Part shown: piece after piece, positions 18,831 to 28,219 of the stretch
Position numbering within the stretch: position 1 is the stretch's first letter
How the letters are laid out: each line of letters opens with the position of its first letter
Origin: Wolbachia endosymbiont (group B) of Gerris lacustris
Lineage (GTDB): Bacteria; Pseudomonadota; Alphaproteobacteria; Rickettsiales; Anaplasmataceae
Direction: 5' to 3'
Length of the DNA stretch: 64,000 nt
Assembly: GCF_964028355.1 (NCBI RefSeq)
Contig: NZ_OZ034761.1
Location: 992,001 to 1,056,000 of the forward strand
Made by a program: the position numbers and the translations under genes
The notes under the pieces: generated by a model
Told to the model about the DNA's origin: nothing
Seen by the model: only the letters and a program-made list of their open reading frames with translations
The model's database searches: none

Positions 18831-19693
18831 GAACCTGTACATGATCTCAAGAAAGGAATAAACTAAGAGATAATGTATATAAGTTAGGATATATGAGGAG
18901 TGTATACCCAAGTGATATAAGTCGGGAAAGATTTGAGATTATATTACCAGATCTAGAATCCTGTAGAAAAAAAACAAAACCAAGAAAACTGGATTTATAT
19001 GAGTTATTTTGCGGTGTACTTTATGTGCTAAAAAGTGGCTGTCAGTGGCGAATGCTACCAAAAGAGTTTCCAAAATGGCGCAATTGTTACGATTACTTCA
19101 AGAGATGGAGTAAAAAACCGAATGAAGATAGAGAAAGTGTTCTAGAAATTGTCTTAAAAAAAATTAGTTGGAGAGGTTCGTTTCAACAGTGGTCGGAATA
19201 CAAAAACAAGCTTCTGCATCATTGATGCTCAAAGTGTAAAAAACACCGATATTGCTGAAGAAAAAGGTTATGATGCCGGCAAGAAAATTTCAGGAATAAA
19301 GCGTCATATTGCAGTAGATACGCAAGGTTTGCCACATGCAATTTATATTACTACAGCTAATATCGGAGATCGTACTGCTGCTGTAGAGATGATTTGTAAC
19401 GCAAGAAAAAATCTTTCCGAAGTTCAAAATATACTAGTTGATGCAGGTTATACAGGAGAAAATTTTGCAACTCAAATAAAAACGACTATTGGTGCAACCG
19501 TTGAAGTAATAAAACGAAGTGAATTACATACCTTTGTTGTATTGCCAAAAAGGTGGGTTGTAGAGCGTTCTTTTGCTTGGCTGGAAAAGTGTAGACGGTT
19601 ATGGAAAAATTGCGAGCGTAAACTCAATACTAGACTACAAATGGTCGTTCTAGCTTTTACTGCCTTGCTCCTCAAAAGATTATGAACAGGCTC
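18831..19693 (+). mobile_element. IS5-family element, copy 1 (863 bp)
   Basis: Starts GAACCTGTACATGATC, ends GAACAGGCTC; short imperfect inverted repeats (GAACCTGT / GAGCCTGTTC). It sits 13 bp from the end of the IS630-like copy 2. Flanked by TTA (18828-18830) and TAA (19694-19696). Identical in length to two further copies. May correspond to the Wolbachia element ISWpi1, but the name is not verified. Confidence 0.85.
18893..19685 (+). CDS. IS5-family transposase, two frames (copy 1)
   Basis: Frame A 18893-19225 (110 residues) has the DUF4096-type N-terminus: MRSVYPSDISRERFEIILP, then LKSGCQWRMLPKEFPKWRN. The catalytic frame runs from about 19200 to 19685: CIIDAQSVKNTD supplies the first Asp, DTQGLPHAIYITTANIGDR the middle, LVDAGYTGENF the second Asp, and VVERSFAWLEKCRRLWKNCER the YREK-like Glu region. 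Frame B is +1 relative to A, with the crossover near TACAAAAACAAGC. An ATG at 19329 alone would give a protein without the first catalytic Asp. Confidence 0.85.
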
Positions 19694-19769
19694 TAAGATC
19701 ACCCGGCCCTTGTTGTAAACCTGATTCCTTTTCCTCACTTTTTAAATTCCATAAATTTCTTTCCATCAT

Positions 19770-20221
19770 AATATACTCCTTAATTAAAATTACACTTACT
19801 TTTTAGGTATGCATGGCAAATTTGTGATACCTTGTCTGAACGAATATGAAACAGTTTTTAGTTACTCATCTACTCTCTACACTTTCTTTATAAAAACCAT
19901 AGACGCCAGTTGGTTTTTATTAGCTATAAAGTAAAGGTCAAGTATCTGGAATTCTGGACATAAAATCCTCCTGTATAAAAAGAGTTAGAAAAAAAATGCA
20001 GTGCATATACGACAGATATACACCGAAGAATACATTTTTTATTGAGTTTGATTAAAAAGTTTGCAGATGAAGATAAATTTTTGAGCTCTTAAAATATCTC
20101 TAATTGTAATTATAATTAGATTGAAAATATGCGGAAGTAATTTTTATACGCTAGCTACAGTTAAAAGATAATTGACTTTGCCTAGTTAATATTTCAAATT
20201 ATAAAAAAGGCAAATAATTCT
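19770..20221. other. Intergenic region before fabI
   Basis: 452 bp, very AT-rich, no supported gene on either strand. It should hold the 5' control region of the split gene (minus) and the fabI promoter (plus). The fabI ribosome site is weak (AAAAAAGGCAAATAATTCTATG). No conserved repeat was recognised. Confidence 0.5.
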
Positions 20222-20998
20222 ATGATATTGCAGGGCAAAAAAGGGTTAATAACCGGAATAATAAATAAGAGGTCAATAGCATATGGTATAGCAAAGACTC
20301 TCTCAGAACATGGAGCTGAGCTTGCAATCACTTATCAAAATGAAACAATAAAAGAGAAATTATTACCAATAGCAAGTGAATTAAATGTAGAGTTAATATT
20401 GCACTGTGATGTTTCAAGTGAGGAAACCATAGAGAGTGCTTTTAAGGAAATAAAGGAGAAGTGGGGTGCTGTTGATTTTTTGGTACATGCAATAGCATTC
20501 TCCGATAAAAATGAGCTAAATGGTAAATATGTCAATACTTCACTAAACAACTTTCTTCATGCAATGCATATATCGTGCTATTCTTTTACTGCTTTAGCGC
20601 AAAGAGCCGAAAAAATGATGTTAAATGGCGGTAGTTTACTTACTTTATCTTACTATGGTGCTGAAAAGGTTATGCCAAATTATAATGTGATGGGTTTATG
20701 TAAAGCAGCACTTGAAGCAAGTGTAAAATATATAGCATGTGATCTCGGACCACAGAACATCAGAGTAAATGCAATTTCTGCTGGTCCAATCAGAACTTTG
20801 GCATCTTCTGGAATAAGTGACTTTCACTCCATATCGGAATGGAATAGAAGTAATTCTCCACTTAGACGCAATGTTACAATAGAAGATGTTGGCAAGGCAG
20901 CACTATACTTATTAAGCGACCTGAGTAGTGGTACAACTGGAGAAATTTTACATGTTGATTCAGGGTGTAATGTTGTGGGAATGAAGATAGCAGACTAA
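20222..20998 (+). CDS. fabI: Enoyl-[acyl-carrier-protein] reductase (NADH)
   Basis: 258 residues, family length. It catalyses the last reductive step of each fatty acid elongation cycle. It is a short-chain dehydrogenase-like fold with the FabI form of the nucleotide site, GLITGIINKRSIAYGIAKTL (8-27). LTLSYYGAEKVMPNYNVMGLCKA (~142-164) supplies the catalytic Tyr and Lys in Y-x6-K spacing (YNVMGLCK). RVNAISAGPIRTLASSGI (~184-201) is the classic substrate-loop region. It is a standalone gene between two IS islands; both flanks are IS-rich but the gene is intact. Confidence 0.96.
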   Translation: MILQGKKGLITGIINKRSIAYGIAKTLSEHGAELAITYQNETIKEKLLPIASELNVELILHCDVSSEETIESAFKEIKEKWGAVDFLVHAIAFSDKNELNGKYVNTSLNNFLHAMHISCYSFTALAQRAEKMMLNGGSLLTLSYYGAEKVMPNYNVMGLCKAALEASVKYIACDLGPQNIRVNAISAGPIRTLASSGISDFHSISEWNRSNSPLRRNVTIEDVGKAALYLLSDLSSGTTGEILHVDSGCNVVGMKIAD

Positions 20999-21047
20999 TA
21001 CAGTACTGCAGATGCATGTGAAATCTGTGTTTTGTTGTTATCCGAGT

Positions 21048-21090
21048 AATTGACATTGGAGTCCAGTGTCAGCTACTCGAATGACAACAT
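21048..21090. repeat. Short dispersed repeat fragment
   Basis: GAGTCCAGTGTCAGCTACTCG then AATGACAAC, related to the CCAGTGTCAGCTACTTG / ATGACAC segments near 26720 and 34440. It lies directly before the left end of the IS4-type element. Confidence 0.55.
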
Positions 21091-21095
21091 TTTAA

Positions 21096-22542
21096 GGGAG
21101 TGTTAAATAAACCATACGCGTCAAGTTAAGGAAAAAAAGGTATGAAAGAGATAGAATAATAAGGTATAAGTTCTCCCAGAAATACTTTTAGTGAGAGAAC
21201 GAATGAATAAAATAACTAGCTTATCAAAAAAGCTCAAAGAATTTTTTAATGAAAAAGTAGACAAAATCTCAATTACAACAAGGTTTATAAAAAGAAAGAG
21301 AAAGCTAAAAGGTTCATCGTTCGTAAAAGCCATGGTCTTGGGTAATATAGGGGTTGATAATTGTAGCGTAGAAACAATGTGTCAATTACTAAACGAGGAC
21401 TCGATAGATATAACAAAACAAGGTTTGGATTTTAGATTTACTGAAGAAGCAGTGGAATTTATGAAAAGGATGTATAATGAATCTGTGGTTCTTTTTAAAA
21501 ATATCTTGCAAGTTGATTGCAAAATCTTACAGCTATTTAATAGTGTTAAATTATTGGACAGTAGCTATATTACTCTACCTAACAATATGGAAGAGATGTA
21601 TAAAGGTTATGGTACTAGCTACAGTGGCTATGAAAGCAATACTAAGTCTGGAATAAAGTTACAATTAGTTTTCGACTACATGAATCAGATAATAGACCAA
21701 CTTAATTTAACGGAGGGAGTAAGATCAGACCAGGGATATAGGAAACATTTAAGTAATATATTAAGCAATGATTTGCTAATATCTGATCTCGGTTATTTTG
21801 TGCCAAGTTCTTTTAAACAAATCAATGAAATAGGAGCTTATTTCATAAGTCGTTATAAATCCGATACCAACATATATGATGTAGAAACAAATCAAAAAAT
21901 GGAGTTATTAGAATGTTTAGAGGATAAGTTATTTTTAGAAAACGAGGTATTGTTAGGAAAAGAAGCAAAAATTAGAGTAAGAATTATATGTCAGAAACTA
22001 ACTGAATATGGCCAGAAGAAGGAAAGCTAATAGATTAGCAAGATCGCAGGGATATACATCCTCTAAAAGAAATCAAAAATTGTTGAACTGGTCAAAACTA
22101 ATGTTCCAGAAAATAAAATTAGTGCTGAGCAAGTATTAACGATTTACAGAGTAAGGTGGCAAATTATTTAAATTGTATAAAAGCCATATCAGACTTGATA
22201 AGCTAAAAGGAAAGCCATGCAGAGTATTATGTGAACTATATGCTAAATTGTGCGCAATTCTTATATTTCACAGCATAGTTGGTTGCACAGAAGTGAAAAA
22301 GAATACAGAACTTGGCTTAACAAAGGCATTTATTGAGCTAAAAAGGCGGGTTAGAGAGTTATTTTTAGCACTAAAGAATAAAGTTAATAGTTTGAAAGTT
22401 TTTCTTAAAAAGCTTACCATAACTTGGTCTCGATTTTCATTAAAAGACAAGTACAGAAAAACTAGAGTATCTACCTTAACTTCCCTGAATGAATTTACTT
22501 ACAATCTCTTAACTTGACGCGTATGGTTTATTTAACACTCCC
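21096..22542 (+). mobile_element. IS4-type element with perfect 35-bp inverted repeats
   Basis: 1447 bp. The termini 21096-21130 and 22508-22542 are perfect 35-bp inverted repeats beginning GGGAGTGTTAAATAAACC. The transposase inside is broken. Pieces of the same terminus are seen at 14553 and, more degraded, near 37453. Confidence 0.9.
21191..22517 (+). pseudogene. IS4-family transposase, frameshifted
   Basis: The N-terminal frame 21191-22030 (279 residues) includes KLLDSSYITLPNNMEEMYKG, a DDE first-Asp region, KLQLVFDYMNQIIDQLNLTEG, and SDQGYRKHLSNIL, then LLISDLGYFVPSSFKQINE with the second Asp. After 22030 the frame is lost; fragments continue through TIYRVRWQI and then 22173-22517 encodes YKSHIRLDKLKGKPCRVLCE, the Glu-bearing C-terminal part. 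At least two frame disruptions separate the halves, so the copy is dead although its ends are perfect. Confidence 0.85.
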
Positions 22543-22892
22543 ACTAATTGCCTATTTACTGCATTACTCATTGACCACCCAATCACCATGCGTGAATATA
22601 AATCTATTATTGCTGCAAATATAACCATCCTTCATTAGTTTTTATGTACGTAATACCAGTTACCCATATCTTGTTGGTTGATCAGTGATGAAATTCTGAT
22701 TTAATATGTTAGGAGTTATAACTCTATTGTCCATTTGTGGTTTTTTACTCTTAAACTTTCGTCTAAGCTTAGCTTGAATGCCATTTTTCTGCATAACATT
22801 TTGCACTGTTTTAATTTTTACCTAAAGCCTTTAATTCAGCATCAATTTTAGGAGCTCCGTATCTGCATTGTGATGCTCGATATACCTTCTGA

Positions 22893-23995
22893 TACCAACT
22901 CTCATTATTAATGAACCAAATAAGAAGCATTGCAGAGTTGTTTAACCGTGGAAGGGGAAAGAGAGGTAATAAATTTACACAAAGCGCTCTCAAGCAGAAC
23001 AATTGTATCGTAGATTTTATTGCGCAAAATGTTCTGTTTTATATATAACCAAAACCTCTCAACAGGATTGAGGTCAGGTGAGTATGGTGGTAGGTATATA
23101 ATTTCGATATTTTTAGGTATCTTTAAACTTTTTGACTTATGCCAACTAGCGCAATCCATCACGAGAAAAGCCTTTCGTATTCCTAAATATTGCGACATCT
23201 GTTCAAGGAATATATTTATACAAGCAGTGTTGACGTTTGGTGCAAATAAGCTAAAATTCTCTCCATTTCTGGGATTAACTGCACTATAGAGATAAAAATT
23301 TTCCCTACCTAATTTTACCTTAACCTGTGTCCTACTGCCTTTTTTAAACCACCCATGTCCAACTTTTGAATGTGTACCAAACCGTGATTCATCGAAGAAA
23401 AATAGCTCTTTTTCAGAATGCATGACAATAGTTTCATTGAGGTTTTTTTTTAAACTCCTCTTGCTTATTTTTATCCTGTCCACTATGAACTGGTCTTGGT
23501 GTGATATATGAGAATTTCATTCTTTGCATATTACGATGTATTGTGGATTTGCTGATATTCAAACCAAATCTTTCTTGGATTCTTATTCTCATTTCTCTAA
23601 TAGTAATATTGGGGTTTTCCTCTATCCACACCTCAATTTGTTCAAGTTGACTTTGGTTCAATATAGTTTTTCTACGGCGTTGAGGTGGAGAAAATAATTT
23701 TTCTTCTCTTCCAAATTTTATGTGCTTTATCCATGTAGTAATTGCCTTTCTCGAAATGCAACATATTTTTGCTACAGCTGTTATACTGTGCTTTTTTGCT
23801 GCAATTACAGCATTTAGTTTTTTTGCAACATACGCATTATTTCTTACTTTCTTCAGCATCTCTTTTGCTGATTCCACCACTTTTTCATCCAATAATTTTG
23901 ATCTTAATGCCATCTAAACCTCGCTATTTTACTTACTCCAGTATGGCTTTTTTTCCATTATTGTCTATTCGTTGCTTGTATAGCGGGAATTGGTA
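22893..23995 (-). mobile_element. IS630-like element, copy 3
   Basis: 1103 bp, same ends as the other copies, flanked by TGA (22890-22892 and 23996-23998). This is the copy that shows that the middle base of the target triplet is free (TNA). Confidence 0.92.
22908..23913 (-). CDS. IS630-like transposase, two overlapping frames (copy 3)
   Basis: Frame A 23913-23434 and frame B 23483-22908, with the A9 tract between them, intact DDE_3 residues and no stops. The predicted proteins match copy 2. Confidence 0.87.
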
Positions 23996-24501
23996 TGAAT
24001 ATCTTGTATGAGCTCTTCTCTTATTGATTTTTTATTGTTTTTTTCCTTAGTAATCCATTTATAATAACCACAAGCAGATACGCTCAAAATCTGCATAATT
24101 ACCGTATCTTATAGCAGTTTTCATGTTCTTTTATAAAAGAATATTTTACTCTTTTTGGTTTGCAAAATATCCCAGGGCTTTTTTTAAAATGTCTCTTTCC
24201 CTTGTTACTCTTGCCAGCTCTTTCTTTAAATCAAACTTTTCTTTGTCACAATGAGCTACTTTTCCTTTTCCTGGAAACACATCTACTCCAGACATTCTAT
24301 CATTGTATGTTTTTACCCATCTGCTTACCGCTAATACCCAAATCTCTTGCTATTTTTTGATGATTGACCTGTTTCTTTTACTAGTCTTATAGCTTCAATT
24401 TTGAATTCTGCTGTATATTCTTTTCTTTTTGTCATACTACACCTCCTTGAAAAAAGGTTTTATTTTACTTCAAAAACGTCTTAACTTTCTGTCTACTTTT
24501 T

Positions 24502-24854
24502 CTAGGTAAGGTCACTCCAACAAGAATTCAGCATTTTCCCAAAACCGCACACAAAAATGGTCTTGCCGGTTGCCATCAATGCAAATGAAAGCTGCATATA
24601 AAAACTGTGTTTGATCATATCATTTTGATCAGCAATCTTTTGTAAACCTACAGCTCCAGCGACGAAGACCATCTCCCAAACAATCAGCCCTTTCTCATGA
24701 TTGTAGCTAATAATACCAGCAGAGCTTAAAAACCAAATAAAGCATATCGATATGATAAATGCACCAACACCAGTTATAACTCTCAAATAAATTGGCAGCT
24801 CCTTCTCTTCTTGTTGACTGATAACAAAATCAGACAATCCATTATCAAAAGACT
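24502..24854 (-). pseudogene. DUF4401/DUF2157-like membrane protein fragment
   Basis: The frame is open from the IS boundary at about 24854 (RKKSFDNGLSDFVISQQEE) and continues KELPIYLRVITGVGAFIISI, then CFIWFLSSAGII and further hydrophobic segments, ending in LNSCWSDLT at the IS3 remnant. The pattern LPxYxRVxxGxGAxxxxxxxxxFL is that of N-terminal DUF4401/DUF2157 domains. Both ends are cut by IS (IS5-type on its 5' side, IS3 on its 3' side). The missing parts are not in the window. Confidence 0.6.
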
Positions 24855-25333
24855 TCTTTCGAAACTCATTTTGCCAGCTCTAAATTGTAAATGCCAACTA
24901 TCAAATTAAACCTCAGACCAAAACGTTTTCGCCGATTTCTATAACGATCTGCAATAATTTTAAACCTTTTCAGTAATCCTATCACATTTTCAACTACTGC
25001 CCTTTTGCTCATAAACTTTCGATTTTCCTCTTTTTTTTCTTTGGTTAATGGTTCTTTTCTCGTCTTTCTATTTGGTAATTCCACATCTTTATGTATCTTT
25101 TGCATTCCTCTATACCCAGCATCTGCTAGCACTTTCACTTCATCATGTATATAAATTTTTGACTCCTTAAATACCCGAAAATCGTGTTTTCTGCCATTCG
25201 AAAAAGACGTGCAAATTATCTTCTTATTCTTTTTTTCCATAATTATTTGCGTTTTTAGTGTATGTTTTCTCTTCTTCCCAGAGTAGACAATACCGTTGCT
25301 TTTTTTTTGGCCTTTCTATCGGCGTTTCTGTTA

Positions 25334-26196
25334 GAACCTGTACATGATCTCAAGAAAGGAATAAACTAAGAGATAATGTATATAAGTTAGGATATATGAG
25401 GAGTGTATACCCAAGTGATATAAGTCGGGAAAGATTTGAGATTATATTACCAGATCTAGAATCCTGTAGAAAAAAAACAAAACCAAGAAAACTGGATTTA
25501 TATGAGTTATTTTGCGGTGTACTTTATGTGCTAAAAAGTGGCTGTCAGTGGCGAATGCTACCAAAAGAGTTTCCAAAATGGCGCAATTGTTACGATTACT
25601 TCAAGAGATGGAGTAAAAAACCGAATGAAGATAGAGAAAGTGTTCTAGAAATTGTCTTAAAAAAAATTAGTTGGAGAGGTTCGTTTCAACAGTGGTCGGA
25701 ATACAAAAACAAGCTTCTGCATCATTGATGCTCAAAGTGTAAAAAACACCGATATTGCTGAAGAAAAAGGTTATGATGCCGGCAAGAAAATTTCAGGAAT
25801 AAAGCGTCATATTGCAGTAGATACGCAAGGTTTGCCACATGCAATTTATATTACTACAGCTAATATCGGAGATCGTACTGCTGCTGTAGAGATGATTTGT
25901 AACGCAAGAAAAAATCTTTCCGAAGTTCAAAATATACTAGTTGATGCAGGTTATACAGGAGAAAATTTTGCAACTCAAATAAAAACGACTATTGGTGCAA
26001 CCGTTGAAGTAATAAAACGAAGTGAATTACATACCTTTGTTGTATTGCCAAAAAGGTGGGTTGTAGAGCGTTCTTTTGCTTGGCTGGAAAAGTGTAGACG
26101 GTTATGGAAAAATTGCGAGCGTAAACTCAATACTAGACTACAAATGGTCGTTCTAGCTTTTACTGCCTTGCTCCTCAAAAGATTATGAACAGGCTC
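25334..26196 (+). mobile_element. IS5-family element, copy 2 (863 bp)
   Basis: Same ends as copy 1, flanked by TTA on both sides (25331-25333 and 26197-26199), nested in the other IS5-type element. Confidence 0.9.
25396..26188 (+). CDS. IS5-family transposase, two frames (copy 2)
   Basis: Frame A 25396-25728 and the catalytic frame from about 25703 to 26188, with the same predicted residues as copy 1. No additional damage, so the transposase needs only the +1 shift. Confidence 0.85.
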
Positions 26197-26593
26197 TTAC
26201 ATCTATTACCAAAACTTTGTATTCCATTTCACTTCTTAAGAGCTCTTTTTGTCCTGGTAATGCAAAATCTGGATAGAGTATCCTCAATCCATTTTATCGT
26301 CCTATATGCCGTACTTTCCATAGCTTTGACTTATATGAAAATATGTACGATATTCTCTTAAATATTCCAGTGCCATAAATAGCATGCCTTCTTCACTTAA
26401 CTTATTTTTCCTACCTCCTTTAGCCTTTTTTTCTTATTTGCTTCTCGTAAAATCTCTACCATTTTATACCTTTTTTACTCCTGCTAACCTGCGAAATTTT
26501 TCATCATCTAACTCTTCTGCTATTTTCACCTTTTCCCTCACTCAAAACCCACCATTTTACTCTCTTTTTAACTTTATTCTAGTTTCGAAAGAG

Positions 26594-26905
26594 GTTCATT
26601 GACGCAAGAGTCTGGAATCCAGTTTTTCATTTAATCTCATTAAATTTAGCATAAGCTCAATTTGCTTGTAAATTTTTCTGGATGCCAGTGTCTGGACACT
26701 GGCATGACATTATAGAAGCTGGGGTTCCAGTGTCAGCTACTTGGATAACACAAAAGGGGCTAGTCGAATTTTTTAGGCATAGATCACAATGTCCGTACAG
26801 TAAGCACTGACCATTTTTCGTGTAAGTTACCTTTGCAAATGTTTGTACAGCTGTAACACCCATCTTGAAAACTTCAGGAAAACTTACTTGTCGCTTTTAA
26901 CTTGT
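26594..26905. repeat. Intergenic region with dispersed palindromic repeat
   Basis: From about 26610 to 26745 the sequence matches 34297-34430: GGAATCCAGTTTTTCATTT, TTAGCATAAGCTCAA, CTTGTAAATTTTTCTGGATG, then a hairpin CCAGTGTCTGGACACTGG and GACATTATAGAA. CCAGTGTCAGCTACTTGGAT follows. Between 26760 and 26905 a minus-strand frame (MGVTAVQTFAKVTYTKNGQC, LLYGHCDLCLKNS) is too short to support as a gene. Confidence 0.7.
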
Positions 26906-28069
26906 TTAAATCTCCAAAACCAATCTATTTGGATCTTCTATGTAATTTTTTATTTTAACAAGGAAAGTAACTGCTCCTTTACCGTCAACTATTCTGTGGT
27001 CGTAAGAGAGGACAATGTACATCATCGGTCTGATTTCAATTGAGCTGCCTACAGCAACTGGCCTGTTTTGTATTGAGTGCATGCCAAGTATTCCAGATTG
27101 GGGAGGGTTGATTATTGGAGTAGAAAGAAGTGAACCGTATACACCACCGTTTGAGATAGTAAATGTTGCACCTTCCATTTCCGATACTTGCAGCTTACCT
27201 TCTCGTGCTTTTTTGCCAAGAGCAACTAAAGTCAATTCAATCTCGGCAAATGACATTTGATCAGCATCACGAATAACTGGTACAACAAGACCTTTGTCAG
27301 TGCCAACAGCAACACCTATGTCATAGTAATTTTTATATACAATTTCATCACCTGAAATCTCAGCGTTAATCTCACGAATTTCTTTTAGTGCTTGCACTGC
27401 TGCCTTTATAAAAAACGACATGAAACCCAGTTTTATTCCATATTTCTTTTCAAAAGTTTCTTTATACTTTGCCCTCAGATCCATGACGTTTTTCATGTCA
27501 ATTTCATTGAACGTGGTCAGTATTGCAGCAGTATTTTGCGATGCTTTCAAACGAGCAGCTATTACTTGCCTTATTTTGCTCATCTTTACTCGCTCTTCTC
27601 TTTTCTCCCTACTTACTAAATTTTTTGGCTGCTCGACCGCAGGTTGTTCAGCTTTACTCATATGGTCTATTACATCTGCTTTTGTTACTCTACTTCCCAT
27701 ACCAGTTCCTTTTACACTTTCTGCACTGATCGCATTTTCTTCCATGATTTTACGAGCTGACGGAGCATCTTTTTTAGCAGCGCTTTCTCCTCTATCTTCT
27801 TTTTTCACCTCTTCTTTTACTTCTCCTGCAGCAAATTTTGCTAGTAATTGATCAGGGCTAATTACATCATCTTCTTTCACAAAAAATTCGATTATTTGTC
27901 CTGAAGCTTCTGCAGTTAGTTCTAGCGCCGTTTTATCAGTTTCAATTTCAAAGATTAAGTCATCTACTTTTATTGCTTCACCGATATTTTTCTTTATTTT
28001 TATTATACCTTCCGTAACCGATTCACCACCAAGAGTTTTTGGTGCTTTGACTTCTATAATTTTGCTCAT
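26906..28069 (-). CDS. sucB: Dihydrolipoamide succinyltransferase (E2 of 2-oxoglutarate dehydrogenase)
   Basis: 387 residues. A lipoyl domain covers 1-78, with the lipoylated Lys in [12 protein letters not shown] (~45). An Ala/Lys/Glu-rich linker is followed by the E3/E1-binding domain at ~104-140 ([20 protein letters not shown], then [11 protein letters not shown]). The catalytic acyltransferase domain (~165-387) has the active site [13 protein letters not shown] (His and Asp) and the terminal [12 protein letters not shown]. The N-terminal [15 protein letters not shown] and overall layout match SucB rather than the pyruvate E2. Works in the TCA cycle, the main energy route of Wolbachia. sucA is not adjacent. 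Confidence 0.96.
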   Translation of the reverse strand: MSKIIEVKAPKTLGGESVTEGIIKIKKNIGEAIKVDDLIFEIETDKTALELTAEASGQIIEFFVKEDDVISPDQLLAKFAAGEVKEEVKKEDRGESAAKKDAPSARKIMEENAISAESVKGTGMGSRVTKADVIDHMSKAEQPAVEQPKNLVSREKREERVKMSKIRQVIAARLKASQNTAAILTTFNEIDMKNVMDLRAKYKETFEKKYGIKLGFMSFFIKAAVQALKEIREINAEISGDEIVYKNYYDIGVAVGTDKGLVVPVIRDADQMSFAEIELTLVALGKKAREGKLQVSEMEGATFTISNGGVYGSLLSTPIINPPQSGILGMHSIQNRPVAVGSSIEIRPMMYIVLSYDHRIVDGKGAVTFLVKIKNYIEDPNRLVLEI

Positions 28070-28219
28070 AAAACAACTTCTTTATAAAACTTTCTATAAA
28101 TTTATACATGAAAAGAAACATAAATAAACTAATAAATTCATTAGGCCTTTTATCATGATGCTTGATTATTTCTTTTTATATATTTAAAATTAAAATACTA
28201 AGTAAATTGAAATAAGATT

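Larger units (their letters stand above)
17447..19769 (-). pseudogene. Small hypothetical gene split by two insertion sequences
   Basis: The 5' part starts at ATG 19769 behind AAGGAG and encodes MMERNLWNLKSEEKESGLQQ, then GPGDL. Twelve bases lie between the two IS (18818-18830). The 3' part (17714 down to 17447) encodes SRRFGKIGWIKPLLNVMF, then a helical, Gln-rich tail ending EKFCIEILNI. Removing the IS630-like element with one TTA and the IS5 element with its duplication restores one frame of about 115 residues (GDL-RYSN-SRRFG). The right-hand IS5 duplication reads TAA instead of TTA, one substitution. No known domain. Confidence 0.8.
22543..24510 (-). mobile_element. IS3-family remnant split by IS630-like copy 3
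   Basis: OrfA begins at ATG 24435 behind AAGGAGG: MTKRKEYTAEFKIEAIRLVK, ETGQS, then frameshifts. Left of the nested element the OrfB part reads YRASQCRYGAPKIDAELKAL, followed by shifted pieces matching VQNVMQKNGIQAKLRRKF and KKPQMDNRVITPNILNQNF. Multiple stops and shifts make it non-functional. The right end is near 24500 (TGTCTACTTTTTCTAGG); the left end abuts the IS4 element and is not clear. Confidence 0.8.
24866..26540 (-). pseudogene. DDE_Tnp_4 transposase, interrupted and frameshifted
   Basis: The intact C-terminal frame (25240-24866) is MEKKNKKIICTSFSNGRKHD, with VLADAGYRGMQKIHKD (catalytic Asp) and KFMSKRAVVENVIGLLKRFK (Glu). Upstream it reads TPIERPKKKQR with a shift, then the IS5 copy 2 insertion. 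Beyond that come RSEMEYKVLVIDVTET (first Asp; reading across the insertion with one TTA removed) and degraded earlier parts matching ALEYLREYRTYFHISQSYG and DDEKFRRLAGVKK. Several shifts and stops show it was already dead or has decayed since. Confidence 0.82.
24855..26593 (-). mobile_element. Second IS5-type element (DDE_Tnp_4), split by IS5 copy 2
   Basis: Outer ends are CTTTCGAAACT (about 24855) and AGTTTCGAAAG (about 26593), an 11-bp inverted repeat. Without the nested 863-bp element and one TTA it is about 870 bp. Confidence 0.7.

Noticed and set aside
24160..24360. Plus-strand 66-residue frame MQNIPGLFLKCLFPLLLLP...
   Set aside because: Antisense to the decayed IS3 OrfA region; a shadow.
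26657..26863. Minus-strand frame MGVTAVQTFAKVTYTKNGQC...
   Set aside because: Short, runs into a palindromic repeat, no ribosome site or recognised family. May be a scrap of a lost gene.
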